From an uncultured Hyphomicrobiaceae bacterium (GTDB lineage: Bacteria; Pseudomonadota; Alphaproteobacteria; Rhizobiales; CAMYJA01): a DNA stretch of 57,482 bases. The stretch is from assembly GCA_947258705.1 (NCBI GenBank), contig CAMYJA010000010.1, positions 9,489 through 66,970 of the forward strand. Reading direction: 5' to 3'. The notes beneath the pieces are model-generated. The model was not told the DNA's origin. It ran no database searches and saw only the letters and a list, made by a program, of their open reading frames with translations. Below are positions 38,719 to 48,135 of this stretch, piece by piece. Each line of letters begins with the position of its first letter. Positions within the stretch are counted from its first letter, which is position 1. Both the position numbers and the translations under genes were made by a program.

Positions 38719-40644
38719 TCAGGTCGCGGCGCCCGGATAATCGGCAATGCCCGGATCATTCATCACATTGAGCAATTTCGGGTGATTGATCTTGGGCAGC
38801 CTGAGAACATTATCCCCGTCACGGTTCTTGACGATGTAATCGCGGACCACATCCCAGATCAGAGATCCTTTCGGCGTACGGTTGACGACCGCCCAACCTG
38901 CTACGGAGTAGGTTTTGTCGGGCTCGATCACGGTTCCATCATCGAGTCGCGCATTGGTGATCCGCTTGTAAAGAGTTTTGGTCGGATCGATTGTGTAATC
39001 GAGACCGCCAACGCGGACCATGTCGCCACCCGATTGGAGGTAGGGGTCGGGATCGAAAAGATTATCCGCGACCGCTTCAAGCACTTCGAGAAGCTGCTTG
39101 CCGGTCATGTCGGTCGCATAGGTCTCGCCATAGGTGAGCGCGCATTGGGTCATCACGTCTTCCATGGTGATCCACTCACCCTTCAGCGTCGTCGTTCCCC
39201 AGCGCACACCGGCCGACATGGCGACATCCGCATTATATTGTTCCCTGAGCGCATTGCAGATGACCTGATCCCATGTTCCCATGAAATTACCCCGGCGATA
39301 AAGCGTTCGGTCGGCAATCGCCAGTTTCTCGCCAAGAATATCCTTATAGCTTTTGCCGATCCGTGCGGGGCTGTAGAATTGTATCGGATCACGGCTCTCG
39401 ACAATTTTGTCGTCATAAACCTTCGAGCGCATCTGCTCGATATAAGCGCTCATTTCCTTGTCGGCGGGCAGAAGTTTTTCGAAGACCGGCATCATTTTAT
39501 AATGCAGGTCCTTGAGTTTTTCTCCCTCGAACTCGAAATCCATCACACCGACGAATTTACCGTTTGAACCGGCATTTGTGACATGGCATGTGCCACCCTC
39601 GGTGTCCTTGACCTTGATCGGAGTGGGCACGCCATCGTGAGTATGCCCGCCAAACACGGCATCGATACCGGGGCACATCTCGCCCATCTTGACGTCCACA
39701 TCCATGCCGTTATGCGAAACGAGCACAACCGCATCGGGTTTTTCGTCCGTTCTGATTTTCTTGATCAAGCCGCGCATATCTTCCTCGCGCAGGCCGAACG
39801 ACCAGTCGGGGAAGAATTCGGGCGGATTGGCGTTTGCCGTGCGCGGAAAAGCCTGCCCGACGACCGCGATGCGCCGGCCGCCCACTTTCTTGATCACATA
39901 TGGCTGAAACGCATGGCCGCTGTCTTCGTCGAACATGCCGCGGCCGTCATATTTTTCGACCATTGCCGTGTAGGTTTCGCCCATCATGGACTCTTCCTTC
40001 ACCCGCACATTCTGGCCGATAAAGTCGCCCTTAAAGAGCGAGACATTATTGAGCACTTCATTTTCCCGGTAGGTGAATTCCCAGTGCCCGACCATGACGT
40101 TGACGCCCAGTATATTTGACGCCTCGACCATATCGATGCCGCGAGTCCAAAGCGATGTCCCCGATCCCTGCCAGGTATCGCCGCCATCGACGGTCAGTGT
40201 GTTCTCCGCACCGCCAGCTGATTTCCGCAACATGTCAAGCAGCGTCTTGATATGGGCAAAGCCGCCCATACGGCCGTATTTCCGGGCATTCTCGTCAAAG
40301 TTCAAATAGGTATAGGCATAGGCTTCGATACTCGATGGATCGACCGGCAATCCGACTTTCTCTAGCAGCTTCTTGCCGACCATATGCGGCGGACGGCCAA
40401 AGGCGCTCCCCATTCCGAGATTGACATTTGGCTCGCGGAAATAAACCGGCTTGAGCTGACCATGCACGTCGGTCAAATGCAGGATGCGCGCATTGCCCTT
40501 CATCGGCAATTTATAAAAATTCTCGTCGACGCCTAGCTGGGCATAAGCGTTCCGTGGCGACATCCAGCCGAGAGCGCCGGCGCCTGCACCAATACCGGCA
40601 AGTCCTAGAGCCTTTACAAATGTCCGACGATCCAAATTTGGCAT
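38719..40644 (-). CDS. soxB: thiosulfohydrolase SoxB
   Basis: SoxB is the periplasmic dimanganese hydrolase of the Sox multienzyme pathway; it releases sulfate from the sulfone group carried on SoxYZ. The 641-residue precursor has a twin-arginine signal (RRTFVKALGLAGIGAGAGALG, ending AYAQ). The SoxB-specific metal site block LHLTDVHGQLKPVYFREPNVN sits at about 55-75. Further metallophosphatase motifs follow: VDGGDTWQGSG, the GHWEFTYRENE block that replaces GNHE, and VLVSHNGMDVD with GGHTHDG. The C-terminal 5'-nucleotidase domain is complete. No other sox genes are in the window. It is divergent from the HupE-like gene. Confidence 0.94.
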   Translation of the reverse strand: MPNLDRRTFVKALGLAGIGAGAGALGWMSPRNAYAQLGVDENFYKLPMKGNARILHLTDVHGQLKPVYFREPNVNLGMGSAFGRPPHMVGKKLLEKVGLPVDPSSIEAYAYTYLNFDENARKYGRMGGFAHIKTLLDMLRKSAGGAENTLTVDGGDTWQGSGTSLWTRGIDMVEASNILGVNVMVGHWEFTYRENEVLNNVSLFKGDFIGQNVRVKEESMMGETYTAMVEKYDGRGMFDEDSGHAFQPYVIKKVGGRRIAVVGQAFPRTANANPPEFFPDWSFGLREEDMRGLIKKIRTDEKPDAVVLVSHNGMDVDVKMGEMCPGIDAVFGGHTHDGVPTPIKVKDTEGGTCHVTNAGSNGKFVGVMDFEFEGEKLKDLHYKMMPVFEKLLPADKEMSAYIEQMRSKVYDDKIVESRDPIQFYSPARIGKSYKDILGEKLAIADRTLYRRGNFMGTWDQVICNALREQYNADVAMSAGVRWGTTTLKGEWITMEDVMTQCALTYGETYATDMTGKQLLEVLEAVADNLFDPDPYLQSGGDMVRVGGLDYTIDPTKTLYKRITNARLDDGTVIEPDKTYSVAGWAVVNRTPKGSLIWDVVRDYIVKNRDGDNVLRLPKINHPKLLNVMNDPGIADYPGAAT

Positions 40645-40802
40645 TCTTCTCTTCCTTCCCTGGGAAATCAGCGCTTAAGCCCGATCTCTTTTTTTTACTG
40701 TTTATGCTTTGGCGCAATATTACTAAGATAGGGCCCGTCTGGCAAATCCAACCAATAATTCGATGTTGGCAAACTACACAAGTTGCGTTGAAGGATCAAA
40801 TT

Positions 40803-41972
40803 TTGCTTTCGAGATATCTGGCACTGAGATGCCTCATCCTGTTAACGCTGTCCGGTCTGTTTCACATCGTGCTTCTCAAGAGTGCCCGAGCAGATGTGGT
40901 CAAGCCCGCCCTCATCGAAATCACCGCCAGCACATCGGCCCGCGTGACCGTTGAAATCCGTGCCAGCATCGAGGCCCTTCTCACCGGCATCAACGCGCAA
41001 TATAAAAATACCAAGCAAGCTCCCAATGCCGACGCCTATGATGCGCTACGAATCCTGTCGTCTGAGGCGTTAGACGCAAAATTCCGCCCTTTTATTCCCG
41101 AGCTTCTCAAATCGGTTCTTTTAAGCGCAGACGGCGCCCCGGTTGAGCTCAAGCTTGCTTCGGTAAAAATCCCCGATCCCGGTTATACCAAGGTGCCGCG
41201 AATTAGCGTCCTTGTGCTCACCGGAAGCCTGAAACGTGAAGTGAAGTCGCTCAAATTCTATTACCCGGCCAAATTTGGAGACTCCGCCATCCGCGTCCGC
41301 CAGGTCGATGAGGCGCGTGAAAAATGGCACTGGTCGGAATGGCAATGGATAAGAAAAGACGAAGCCAGCAAGGCGTTCGCGCTCGACAATCTTTTTCACA
41401 GGAGACCCGTCTACAATACTGTCGCCGAATATATCGCCATCGGCTTCAGTCACATTCTTCCCAAAGGGCTCGACCATGTCCTGTTTGTCCTGGGGTTGTT
41501 TCTCTTCAACACCAAAATGCGCCCGCTTCTTTGGCAGGTGACGATGTTCACCATCGCCCACACGCTGACTCTGGGAATGTCCATGGCGGGCATTATCGAT
41601 TTGCCCGCCCGCATTGTCGAGCCATTGATAGCTCTATCGATCGCCTATATCGGGTTCGAGAATGTTTATACCTCGCAGTTGCGGCCCCATCGCCTGGCCC
41701 TGGTATTCGGGTTTGGTCTTCTTCACGGGCTCGGCTTCGCCAGCGTGCTTGCCGATTTCGGCATGCCTGAAAACGCATTTATGACCGCTTTGATCAGCTT
41801 CAATATTGGCGTCGAGCTGGGCCAGCTCGCCGTCATAGCCATTGCATTTCTGGCCGTCGGACTATGGTTCGGCTCAAAGCCGGGCTACCGCAATGCTGTC
41901 ATCATCCCGGGTTCGCTCGTCATCGCGGCCATCGGCCTTTACTGGACCGTTGAACGGTTGGATCTGGTCTGA
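40803..41972 (+). CDS. HupE/UreJ-type membrane protein with periplasmic domain
   Basis: The 389-residue protein starts at TTG 40803, with AAGGA seven to eight bases upstream. This gives a clean signal peptide (LSRYLALRCLILLTLSGLF... ending SARA). A periplasmic domain of about 180 residues follows, then six or so membrane helices carrying the HupE/UreJ_2 signature: GFSHILPKGLDHVLFVLGLFLF, TIAHTLTLGMSM, GFGLLHGLGFASVL and FNIGVELGQL. The histidine- and aspartate-rich motifs suggest metal (nickel or cobalt) handling, known for HupE but not for this longer subgroup. No hydrogenase or urease genes are nearby. It shares a 158-base divergent control region with soxB. Confidence 0.85.
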   Translation: MLSRYLALRCLILLTLSGLFHIVLLKSARADVVKPALIEITASTSARVTVEIRASIEALLTGINAQYKNTKQAPNADAYDALRILSSEALDAKFRPFIPELLKSVLLSADGAPVELKLASVKIPDPGYTKVPRISVLVLTGSLKREVKSLKFYYPAKFGDSAIRVRQVDEAREKWHWSEWQWIRKDEASKAFALDNLFHRRPVYNTVAEYIAIGFSHILPKGLDHVLFVLGLFLFNTKMRPLLWQVTMFTIAHTLTLGMSMAGIIDLPARIVEPLIALSIAYIGFENVYTSQLRPHRLALVFGFGLLHGLGFASVLADFGMPENAFMTALISFNIGVELGQLAVIAIAFLAVGLWFGSKPGYRNAVIIPGSLVIAAIGLYWTVERLDLV

Positions 41973-41999
41973 TGCGCAAATGACGGTGAGACCGAACGG

Positions 42000-42560
42000 C
42001 TATGGTTCAAGCTCGCTATCCCAATAAAGATAATCCACCCAACTTTCGTGAAGGTAATTGGGTGGAAAAAGCCGGCCGTTCTTGTGCAAATCGAACACAG
42101 TTGGCTTGAAGGGCGATTGCGCCGGGATCATGCCCGCCGCCTTCGGCATCTTGCCGCCCTTTTTGAGATTGCACGGCGCGCACGCCGTCACCACATTCTG
42201 CCATGTCGTCTGCCCGCCCTTGGAACGGGGAACCAGATGATCGAACGTCAGATCGTCCGGCGATGAACAATACTGGCAGGAAAAGCGGTCTCTGAGAAAC
42301 ACATTAAACCTTGTAAATGCCGGATAAAGCGCTGGCCGAACATAGGTTTTCAGCGAAACCACGCTTGGCAGGCTCATTTCGAAACTCGGGCTGTGCACCG
42401 CGTGGCTGTATTCGGCAACGATATTGACCCGGTCGAGAAACACTGCCTTGACGGCATCCTGCCAGTTCCAGAGCGATAGCGGATAATAGCTAAGCGGTCT
42501 GAAATCGGCATTCAGTACCAGTGCCGGGTAATTCTCGGGCGATGTCCTTCCAGCAATCAC
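42000..42560 (-). CDS. HNH endonuclease-family protein
   Basis: A 186-residue protein with an HNH nuclease domain: zinc cysteines CQYC (95-98) and CAPC (127-130), catalytic DH at 107-108 (TFDHLVPRSKGG) and Asn122. An N-terminal region (LVLNADFRPLSYYPLSLWNWQDAVKAVF) is typical of chromosomal HNH proteins often found in alphaproteobacteria. GTG start with AAGGAG about ten bases upstream. The cellular role of this subgroup is not established. No methyltransferase is adjacent, so a restriction role is not supported. Confidence 0.9.
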   Translation of the reverse strand: MIAGRTSPENYPALVLNADFRPLSYYPLSLWNWQDAVKAVFLDRVNIVAEYSHAVHSPSFEMSLPSVVSLKTYVRPALYPAFTRFNVFLRDRFSCQYCSSPDDLTFDHLVPRSKGGQTTWQNVVTACAPCNLKKGGKMPKAAGMIPAQSPFKPTVFDLHKNGRLFPPNYLHESWVDYLYWDSELEP

Positions 42561-42836
42561 AACTCGTGTTCTCCTTCAGCGCAGATACACGTTTGAGAAA
42601 ACATAGTACTTTCTGCGCCGCTGCATACTAGAGTGCCGTGACAGTTCTGTGAAGAGGCTTTGAAAACCCCAGGAAAACCCACGGAATAGAGCTTTTATCC
42701 CGCGATTATGGTCAATTCCCGCCCTGAATTACGCCTTCGAGAACCGTATTGGTCTGTTTGGCCGCGAGAGCCGGAGCGGAAGCGGGGACGGATGGCCGGG
42801 GGCACAAGGCGGCGGTCCGCGCAAATCGCAAAAACA

Positions 42837-43511
42837 CTAATCATTGCATTTCAGCTTGCCGTCTAACGCCGACCGCAAAAACTGCCCGCCAAGCCTGAGC
42901 CCATCCCCGTCAATGCCATGACCGACACCGGGACTCTCATGCCACTCGACACAAAATGAATGTCTTCCAAGAACATCGCGCGTCATGTGCATGGCCTCTA
43001 TGGGAATGACATCGTCCGCCGTGCCGTGGGCCAAGAATACCGGTACCTTGTTATAGGGCCCGGCGTCGAGATGTTCCGGCCCGGCCAGCATGCCCGAATA
43101 GCCGACGATAGCCTGGAGAGGTTTCGACCGCCGCAATCCGACATGAAGGGCCATCATTGTCCCTTGCGAAAATCCGACAAGCGAAAGCGCGCTATCGTCA
43201 AGACCGAGCGTTTCAAGCTCGCGGTCGAGAAACGCGTTAAGCAGGGGAGCGGCTTTGTTTACCCCACGCCAGTATTCCGTCGGATCGCGCATGGTGAGAT
43301 CGAACCACTGATATCCGCCAAAGGCCGACATCGGCAGGCTTTCCGGCGCATCGGGGGATACGAATGCGGTATCGGGCAATAATTGCCGCCACTGGGAGCC
43401 GAGGCCGATAAGATCCTGGCCATTCGCACCATAACCATGGAGAAACACAACCAGATGCCTGGCCGCGGTCCCGGATGAGGGCGCAAGACGCGGCCCGTCG
43501 AGTTCAGTCAT
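42837..43511 (-). CDS. alpha/beta-hydrolase, phospholipase/carboxylesterase family
   Basis: A 224-residue serine hydrolase of the carboxylesterase/acyl-protein thioesterase type (YpfH-like). HGYGAN oxyanion region at 25-30, nucleophile Ser115 in GFSQG, acid Asp in HGTADDVIP and histidine in GVGHGID, all in order. The substrate is unknown but would be a short-chain ester or lysophospholipid. It starts at ATG 43511 and lies on the same strand as the downstream-mapped glycosylase gene at a 75-base gap. Confidence 0.9.
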   Translation of the reverse strand: MTELDGPRLAPSSGTAARHLVVFLHGYGANGQDLIGLGSQWRQLLPDTAFVSPDAPESLPMSAFGGYQWFDLTMRDPTEYWRGVNKAAPLLNAFLDRELETLGLDDSALSLVGFSQGTMMALHVGLRRSKPLQAIVGYSGMLAGPEHLDAGPYNKVPVFLAHGTADDVIPIEAMHMTRDVLGRHSFCVEWHESPGVGHGIDGDGLRLGGQFLRSALDGKLKCND

Positions 43512-43586
43512 ATGCGCTCTTTCATCTTTATCCTTGATTGGCGCATGTTTTAAGGCTGCCCGGCGCCATCGTCAAAGCAAATCAGC

Positions 43587-44252
43587 TCACGTCGGCAGAG
43601 CCGACCTGCCCGACCGCTGATGCGCATAATAGGCCCAGAGCGCGCGCGCGGCCACACCGCGCCAGGGCCGCCATCTCTCGGCAATCTCTTCAAACGCTTC
43701 CGCTCCGGGGCGTTCCGCAAGCCCCATCAACTCGGCGGCGGCCTTTTGCAGCGCCAGATCACCCGGCGCGAAAGCATCCGCCTGCCCAAGACAAAACATG
43801 AGATAGATATCCGCCGTCCAGGGCCCGATACCCTTGACCGTTGTCAGCCGGTCATGAACCTCCCCGGCCTCAAGACGGCCAAGCGCGGCAAAGCTGAACG
43901 CCCCGTCATCAAGGGCCTGCCCGAGCGCTCTAAAAGTCCGAATTTTCGGCCGCGAAAGCCCGCAATCCTGCAGGATCTCGTCGCTGACCGAGGCCAGTGT
44001 CCCGGCATTAAAAGGGGAGAGAGCCTCTTCAAGCCGTTTCCATATCGATTGTGCGCTGGCGACCGAAAGCTGTTGCGCCACGATTATTCGCCCCAGCCCC
44101 ACAAAGCCCGCACGCCCCCTTCGCAAGGGCGGCATTCCGGTGACATCGAATGCCCGCGCCATATATTCGCACTGCCGGGAAAGGGCCGTCATGCCTTCGG
44201 CAATATCGCTTTTGTTGCGGATAATTCGCTGGCGGGTTAAGCGTTTAGCCAC
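43587..44252 (-). CDS. DNA-3-methyladenine glycosylase II (AlkA-type)
   Basis: This base-excision repair enzyme removes alkylated purines. The 221-residue protein has the helix-hairpin-helix-GPD motif: VKGIGPWTADIYL at about 139-151 and the catalytic aspartate in FAPGDLAL (Asp165). FVGLGRIIVAQQLSVASAQSIWKRL matches the family's first helices. It is shorter than E. coli AlkA because the N-terminal beta domain is absent, as in many alphaproteobacterial forms. GTG start. It is divergent from gluQ. Confidence 0.92.
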   Translation of the reverse strand: MAKRLTRQRIIRNKSDIAEGMTALSRQCEYMARAFDVTGMPPLRRGRAGFVGLGRIIVAQQLSVASAQSIWKRLEEALSPFNAGTLASVSDEILQDCGLSRPKIRTFRALGQALDDGAFSFAALGRLEAGEVHDRLTTVKGIGPWTADIYLMFCLGQADAFAPGDLALQKAAAELMGLAERPGAEAFEEIAERWRPWRGVAARALWAYYAHQRSGRSALPT

Positions 44253-44318
44253 GATCGTGCCTCTCGTTCAGACATAAACTGCGGACGACCGGCACAGCAT
44301 ACAGGATATCTATCATTC

Positions 44319-45206
44319 ATGGCCACCGCGCCCGCAAGCCAGACACCGATTTACCGCTTTGCGCCGAGCCCCAATGGCGAACTTCATCTGGGACATGCCT
44401 TTTCGGCAATTTTGACGCATGAACTGGCCTGCCGCAGCGGTGGCAGATTTCTCCTGCGTATCGAGGATATCGATGCGCAAAGAGCATCGGCAGAATTCAT
44501 CGATGCCATCAAGCACGACCTCGCCTGGCTCGGCCTGAAATGGCAGGAGCCGGTCAGACGCCAGTCCGAACATTTTGGAACCTATCGCGCGGCCCTTGCC
44601 AAGCTCGAGAAACTGGGCCTCCTCTATCCCTGCTTTGCAACCCGCAAGGAAATATCAAAAGCCATTGAAGGCCATGATACACCTCGTCATGACCCGGACG
44701 GCGCACCCGTGTATCCCGGCATCTATAAAAACGCACCCGATGAGGAAATCAATGCCCGGCGCGCCGGCGGAGAACAATTCGCACTGAGACTGGACATGGA
44801 AAAGGCCATGAACCTTCTCAAGGAAAACGGAAAATGGCCCATCGTTTTTTCGGAGATTTCCACCGATGGCAGGCGTGAATGTATCGAAGCTAATCCCGAA
44901 CGCTGGGGCGATGTCGTGATCGCCAGAAAAGACACGCCGACAAGCTATCATCTTTCGGTCGTTGTCGATGACGCCATTCAGAAAATCACCCACGTCACCC
45001 GCGGCCGTGATCTCATGGCATCTACCGAAATTCACCGACTGCTGCAGGTTTTCCTCGATCTGCCGGTGCCCATCTACCACCATCACCGGCTGATATCGGG
45101 TCTGGACGGTAAAAAACTTTCGAAATCCACCGGATCAAAAAGCCTCCGTGCACTGAGGGAGGAAGGCGTCACGCCTGACGAAATCAGAAAGGTCCTCGGT
45201 TTTTAA
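44319..45206 (+). CDS. gluQ: glutamyl-Q tRNA(Asp) synthetase
   Basis: A truncated GluRS paralogue that attaches glutamate to the queuosine base in tRNA-Asp. At 295 residues it matches the family length and lacks the GluRS anticodon-binding domain. RFAPSPNGELHLGH gives the HIGH motif at 23-26, and KKLSKS near residue 268 is the KMSKS loop. The zinc-binding cysteines seen in the E. coli enzyme are mostly absent (YPCFATRKEI keeps only one), so this form is probably zinc-free. It is divergent from the glycosylase gene. Confidence 0.93.
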   Translation: MATAPASQTPIYRFAPSPNGELHLGHAFSAILTHELACRSGGRFLLRIEDIDAQRASAEFIDAIKHDLAWLGLKWQEPVRRQSEHFGTYRAALAKLEKLGLLYPCFATRKEISKAIEGHDTPRHDPDGAPVYPGIYKNAPDEEINARRAGGEQFALRLDMEKAMNLLKENGKWPIVFSEISTDGRRECIEANPERWGDVVIARKDTPTSYHLSVVVDDAIQKITHVTRGRDLMASTEIHRLLQVFLDLPVPIYHHHRLISGLDGKKLSKSTGSKSLRALREEGVTPDEIRKVLGF

Positions 45207-45374
45207 CCAAAACCGGCCCGGGATGCCCCCATTAACCAACTGTTAACACTTTCTTTGCACTCTATATGGCGACCGGCTCCAATAGGAAGCCGCGCAACCT
45301 TTGGAGCATTGGCAGCGGACCCATTGCGCCCCCAATACTCCAGTCACGGCATTTGATCCAATGAGCATCAAAAG

Positions 45375-45938
45375 ATGAACTTGTTTGGCATGATCGACCC
45401 GGCTCAGATGGGTGTATTGATCTTGCTCGTCCTGGCGGCATTCGGCGTCATTGCGGTCAAACTCATCCTGCGCATGCCTGAGAAATCACCACATGTGAAA
45501 ACCGGTGACACCCCGGCTGCTGCCGCAAACGTCTACAGGCCATCGATCCGCAATGAGTGGTTTAAAAAGATTGTGAGCGGCGAGCAGCCCCGCCGCGGTT
45601 TCGCCCCCGCGCCAAACACCGGTCCGCTCCGGGAACATTCAGTGTCTGGATGCCATGATGAGGAAAACTCGGACCGCCTCGATCTCAATGCACAATGGGA
45701 TCGCTTTATTGGCAATATCGCCGAGACAAGCGCGGCCAGCCATCGTGCCTATCGTCATCATACCACGGCAACCACCCAGCTCGATGCGGCCGAATTCTCC
45801 ATGAGCGAGCTGTTTAGAGAATACCCGAATGCGAGGGTGCAGTTGAATCCCGTCACCTATGTCGAATTCCCTGCCCTGAAACCCCTGCCCGTCCCTGACG
45901 ACAGTGAAGATCAGCCTCGAAACAACGCGGTAGCGTGA
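45375..45938 (+). CDS. single-span membrane protein, unknown
   Basis: A 187-residue protein with one N-terminal membrane helix (about 10-32, QMGVLILLVLAAFGVIAVKLIL) and a long hydrophilic part that looks partly disordered (Pro/Ala/His-rich). A region around NAQWDRFIGNIAETSAASHRAYRH is likely helical. It ends convergent with ecm, 21 bases apart. No family is recognised. The 168-base gap to gluQ suggests its own promoter. Confidence 0.6.
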   Translation: MNLFGMIDPAQMGVLILLVLAAFGVIAVKLILRMPEKSPHVKTGDTPAAAANVYRPSIRNEWFKKIVSGEQPRRGFAPAPNTGPLREHSVSGCHDEENSDRLDLNAQWDRFIGNIAETSAASHRAYRHHTTATTQLDAAEFSMSELFREYPNARVQLNPVTYVEFPALKPLPVPDDSEDQPRNNAVA

Positions 45939-45959
45939 TCCATCATAAACGCCGCCCGC

Positions 45960-47921
45960 TCACGCAGCTTCCGCACCGTCATCGACCAGCCGGACAATAT
46001 CCAAAATGATGTCGTTGATTTGAAAATCCTTAGGCGTGTACACCGCCGCGACACCGAAGGACCGGAGCAGCGCCGCGTCATCCGGCGGAATAATGCCGCC
46101 GACAACGACCGGTAAATCCTGAAGCCCCGCTTTTTTCATTCCGGCCATGATCTCGCGAACAAGCGCTATATGGCTTCCCGAAAGAATGGACAGACCGACA
46201 ACGTGAACGCCTTCCTCAAGCGCTGCGTTCACAATTTGCACCGGTGTCAGGCGAATGCCTTCATAGACCACCTCCATGCCGGCATCGCGTGCCCGCACCG
46301 CGATCTGTTCCGCACCGTTTGAGTGGCCGTCCAGACCGGGTTTTCCCACCAGAATTTTAATCCTGCCGCCGGCTTTCTTGCCAGTGTCGCGAACTGCTTT
46401 CTGCACTTGCTCAAGCCCTTCCGTTGCCGGTTGCGCCGCCTGGCCGACGCCGGTCGGCGCGCGATACTCTCCAAACACATCGCGAAGCACGCCCCCCCAC
46501 TCGCCGGTTGTCACTCCGGCCTTGGCGCAGGTCACGGAGGCCGCCATGATATTCCGGCCCTCCTGAGCCGCCGAACGAAGATCGTCGAGAGCTGTCTCGA
46601 CGGCCTTTTGCTCGCGGCTTTCGCGCCATGCATTCAGGTTGGCAATCTGATCGGCCTCGACGGCATCGGCTATTTTTAGAATACCGCCGCCGTCCATCGC
46701 CAGGGGAGAGGGCTCGCTCTCGGTCCATTTATTGACACCGACCACAATCTGCTCACCGTTCTCGATGGCCTTGAGACGTACTGAATTCGATTCAACCAGG
46801 CGTCGTTTCATATACTCGATGGCCGCGACGGCCCCGCCCATGTCATGGATGACCGCGAGTTCGGCGCGCGCTTCTTCCTTGAGCGCCTCCACCCTGGCCT
46901 CGATCTCTTTCGATCCGTCAAAAATATCGCCATATTCCAGAAGGTCGGTCTCATAGGCTACGATCTGCTGCATTCGGATCGACCATTGCTGATCCCATGG
47001 CCTCGGCAGGCCGAGCGCCTCGTTCCATGCCGGCAGCTGTACGGCGCGCGCGCGCGCATTCTTGGAAAGGACTACCGCCAGCATTTCCAGAAGAATGCGG
47101 TAGACATTGTTTTCCGGCTGCTGTTCCGTCAGCCCCAGACTGTTCACCTGCACGCCATATCGAAACCGGCGGTATTTATCGTTCTCTACGCCATAGCGCT
47201 GAGCCGTGATCTCGTCCCACAATTCTGCGAAGGCGCGCATTTTGCACGTCTCGGTTATGAACCGGAGGCCGGCGTTCACGAAAAATGAGATCCTTCCGAC
47301 CACACGTGGAAAATCCTCCTCCTCGATTTCGCCTGACACCCGCACCCGATCAAGTACGTCGGTGGCCGTCGCCAGGGCGAAAGCAAGTTCCTGCATCGGC
47401 GTGGCGCCCGCTTCCTGCAAATGATATGAGCACACATTTGTCGGGTTCCATTTCGGCATTTCCCGCCATGTATAGCAGATCACGTCATTGATGAGCCGCA
47501 TCGATGGCTCGGGCGGAAAAACATAAGTCCCGCGCGAGAGATATTCCTTGATAATGTCGTTCTGAACCGTACCTGTTAGCGCCTTGCGGTCGGCGCCCTG
47601 TTCATCGGCAACAGCCACATAGAGTGCGAGAAGCCAAGCGGCGGTCGCATTGATCGTCATGGACGTATTCATCTGCTCGAGAGGAATTTGATCGAACAGC
47701 GCGCGCATGTCGCCGAGATGGGCGACAGGCACGCCCACCTTTCCAACCTCGCCATGGGCCAGCGCATCATCGGAATCATATCCTGTCTGCGTCGGTAGAT
47801 CGAACGCGACCGACAATCCGGTCTGGCCCTTCTCCAGATTTGACCGGTAAAGCTCATTCGACGCCTTGGCAGTGGAATGACCCGAATAGGTTCGAATAAG
47901 CCAGGGGCGATCACGATCCAT
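45960..47921 (-). CDS. ecm: ethylmalonyl-CoA mutase (MeaA)
   Basis: This B12-dependent mutase converts (2R)-ethylmalonyl-CoA to (2S)-methylsuccinyl-CoA in the ethylmalonyl-CoA pathway. It has 653 residues in one chain: a TIM-barrel domain (IRTYSGHSTAKASNELYRSN and DLPTQTGYDSDD near the N-terminus) and a C-terminal cobalamin domain with D-x-H-x-x-G as GLDGHSNGAEQ, plus the LSILSG and VGGIIPPDD segments. The single-chain length below 700 residues and the presence of ccr and mcd next door favour Ecm over methylmalonyl-CoA mutase. GGAG is eight bases before the ATG. Confidence 0.94.
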   Translation of the reverse strand: MDRDRPWLIRTYSGHSTAKASNELYRSNLEKGQTGLSVAFDLPTQTGYDSDDALAHGEVGKVGVPVAHLGDMRALFDQIPLEQMNTSMTINATAAWLLALYVAVADEQGADRKALTGTVQNDIIKEYLSRGTYVFPPEPSMRLINDVICYTWREMPKWNPTNVCSYHLQEAGATPMQELAFALATATDVLDRVRVSGEIEEEDFPRVVGRISFFVNAGLRFITETCKMRAFAELWDEITAQRYGVENDKYRRFRYGVQVNSLGLTEQQPENNVYRILLEMLAVVLSKNARARAVQLPAWNEALGLPRPWDQQWSIRMQQIVAYETDLLEYGDIFDGSKEIEARVEALKEEARAELAVIHDMGGAVAAIEYMKRRLVESNSVRLKAIENGEQIVVGVNKWTESEPSPLAMDGGGILKIADAVEADQIANLNAWRESREQKAVETALDDLRSAAQEGRNIMAASVTCAKAGVTTGEWGGVLRDVFGEYRAPTGVGQAAQPATEGLEQVQKAVRDTGKKAGGRIKILVGKPGLDGHSNGAEQIAVRARDAGMEVVYEGIRLTPVQIVNAALEEGVHVVGLSILSGSHIALVREIMAGMKKAGLQDLPVVVGGIIPPDDAALLRSFGVAAVYTPKDFQINDIILDIVRLVDDGAEAA

Positions 47922-48036
47922 GTCTTGTCTCCATGCTCATGCGATATCGGTTCTCATCCCCCTGGGGCCGGAGTATCCGGGAGAATGTGTCACCCGTTTA
48001 TAACCCAGGACGAACACATGTCGCTCCTGATCATTA

Positions 48037-48047
48037 GCGCAATGCGC
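48037..48047. promoter_or_regulatory. candidate operator upstream of ecm
   Basis: GCGCAATGCGC is a perfect 11-base palindrome about 116 bases upstream of the ecm start codon. Its core CGCAATGC recurs in the palindrome upstream of ccr, which suggests one regulator for both sides of the pathway cluster. The regulator is unknown. Confidence 0.4.
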
Positions 48048-48135
48048 GGGTAACGCAAACCGGATATGAAAAATTGGCATGAGGGGAAAGACAATTCACC
48101 CCTGATTTGGCCGACCTGTTGTTGACAGTTGATTT

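Noticed and set aside
38719-40644. generic 5'-nucleotidase/UshA
   Set aside because: The Tat signal and the LTDVHGQLKPVYFREP block are specific to SoxB.
45960-47921. methylmalonyl-CoA mutase as the identity of the B12 mutase
   Set aside because: Length, N-terminus and the adjacent ccr and mcd genes fit ethylmalonyl-CoA mutase better. Not strictly excluded by sequence alone.
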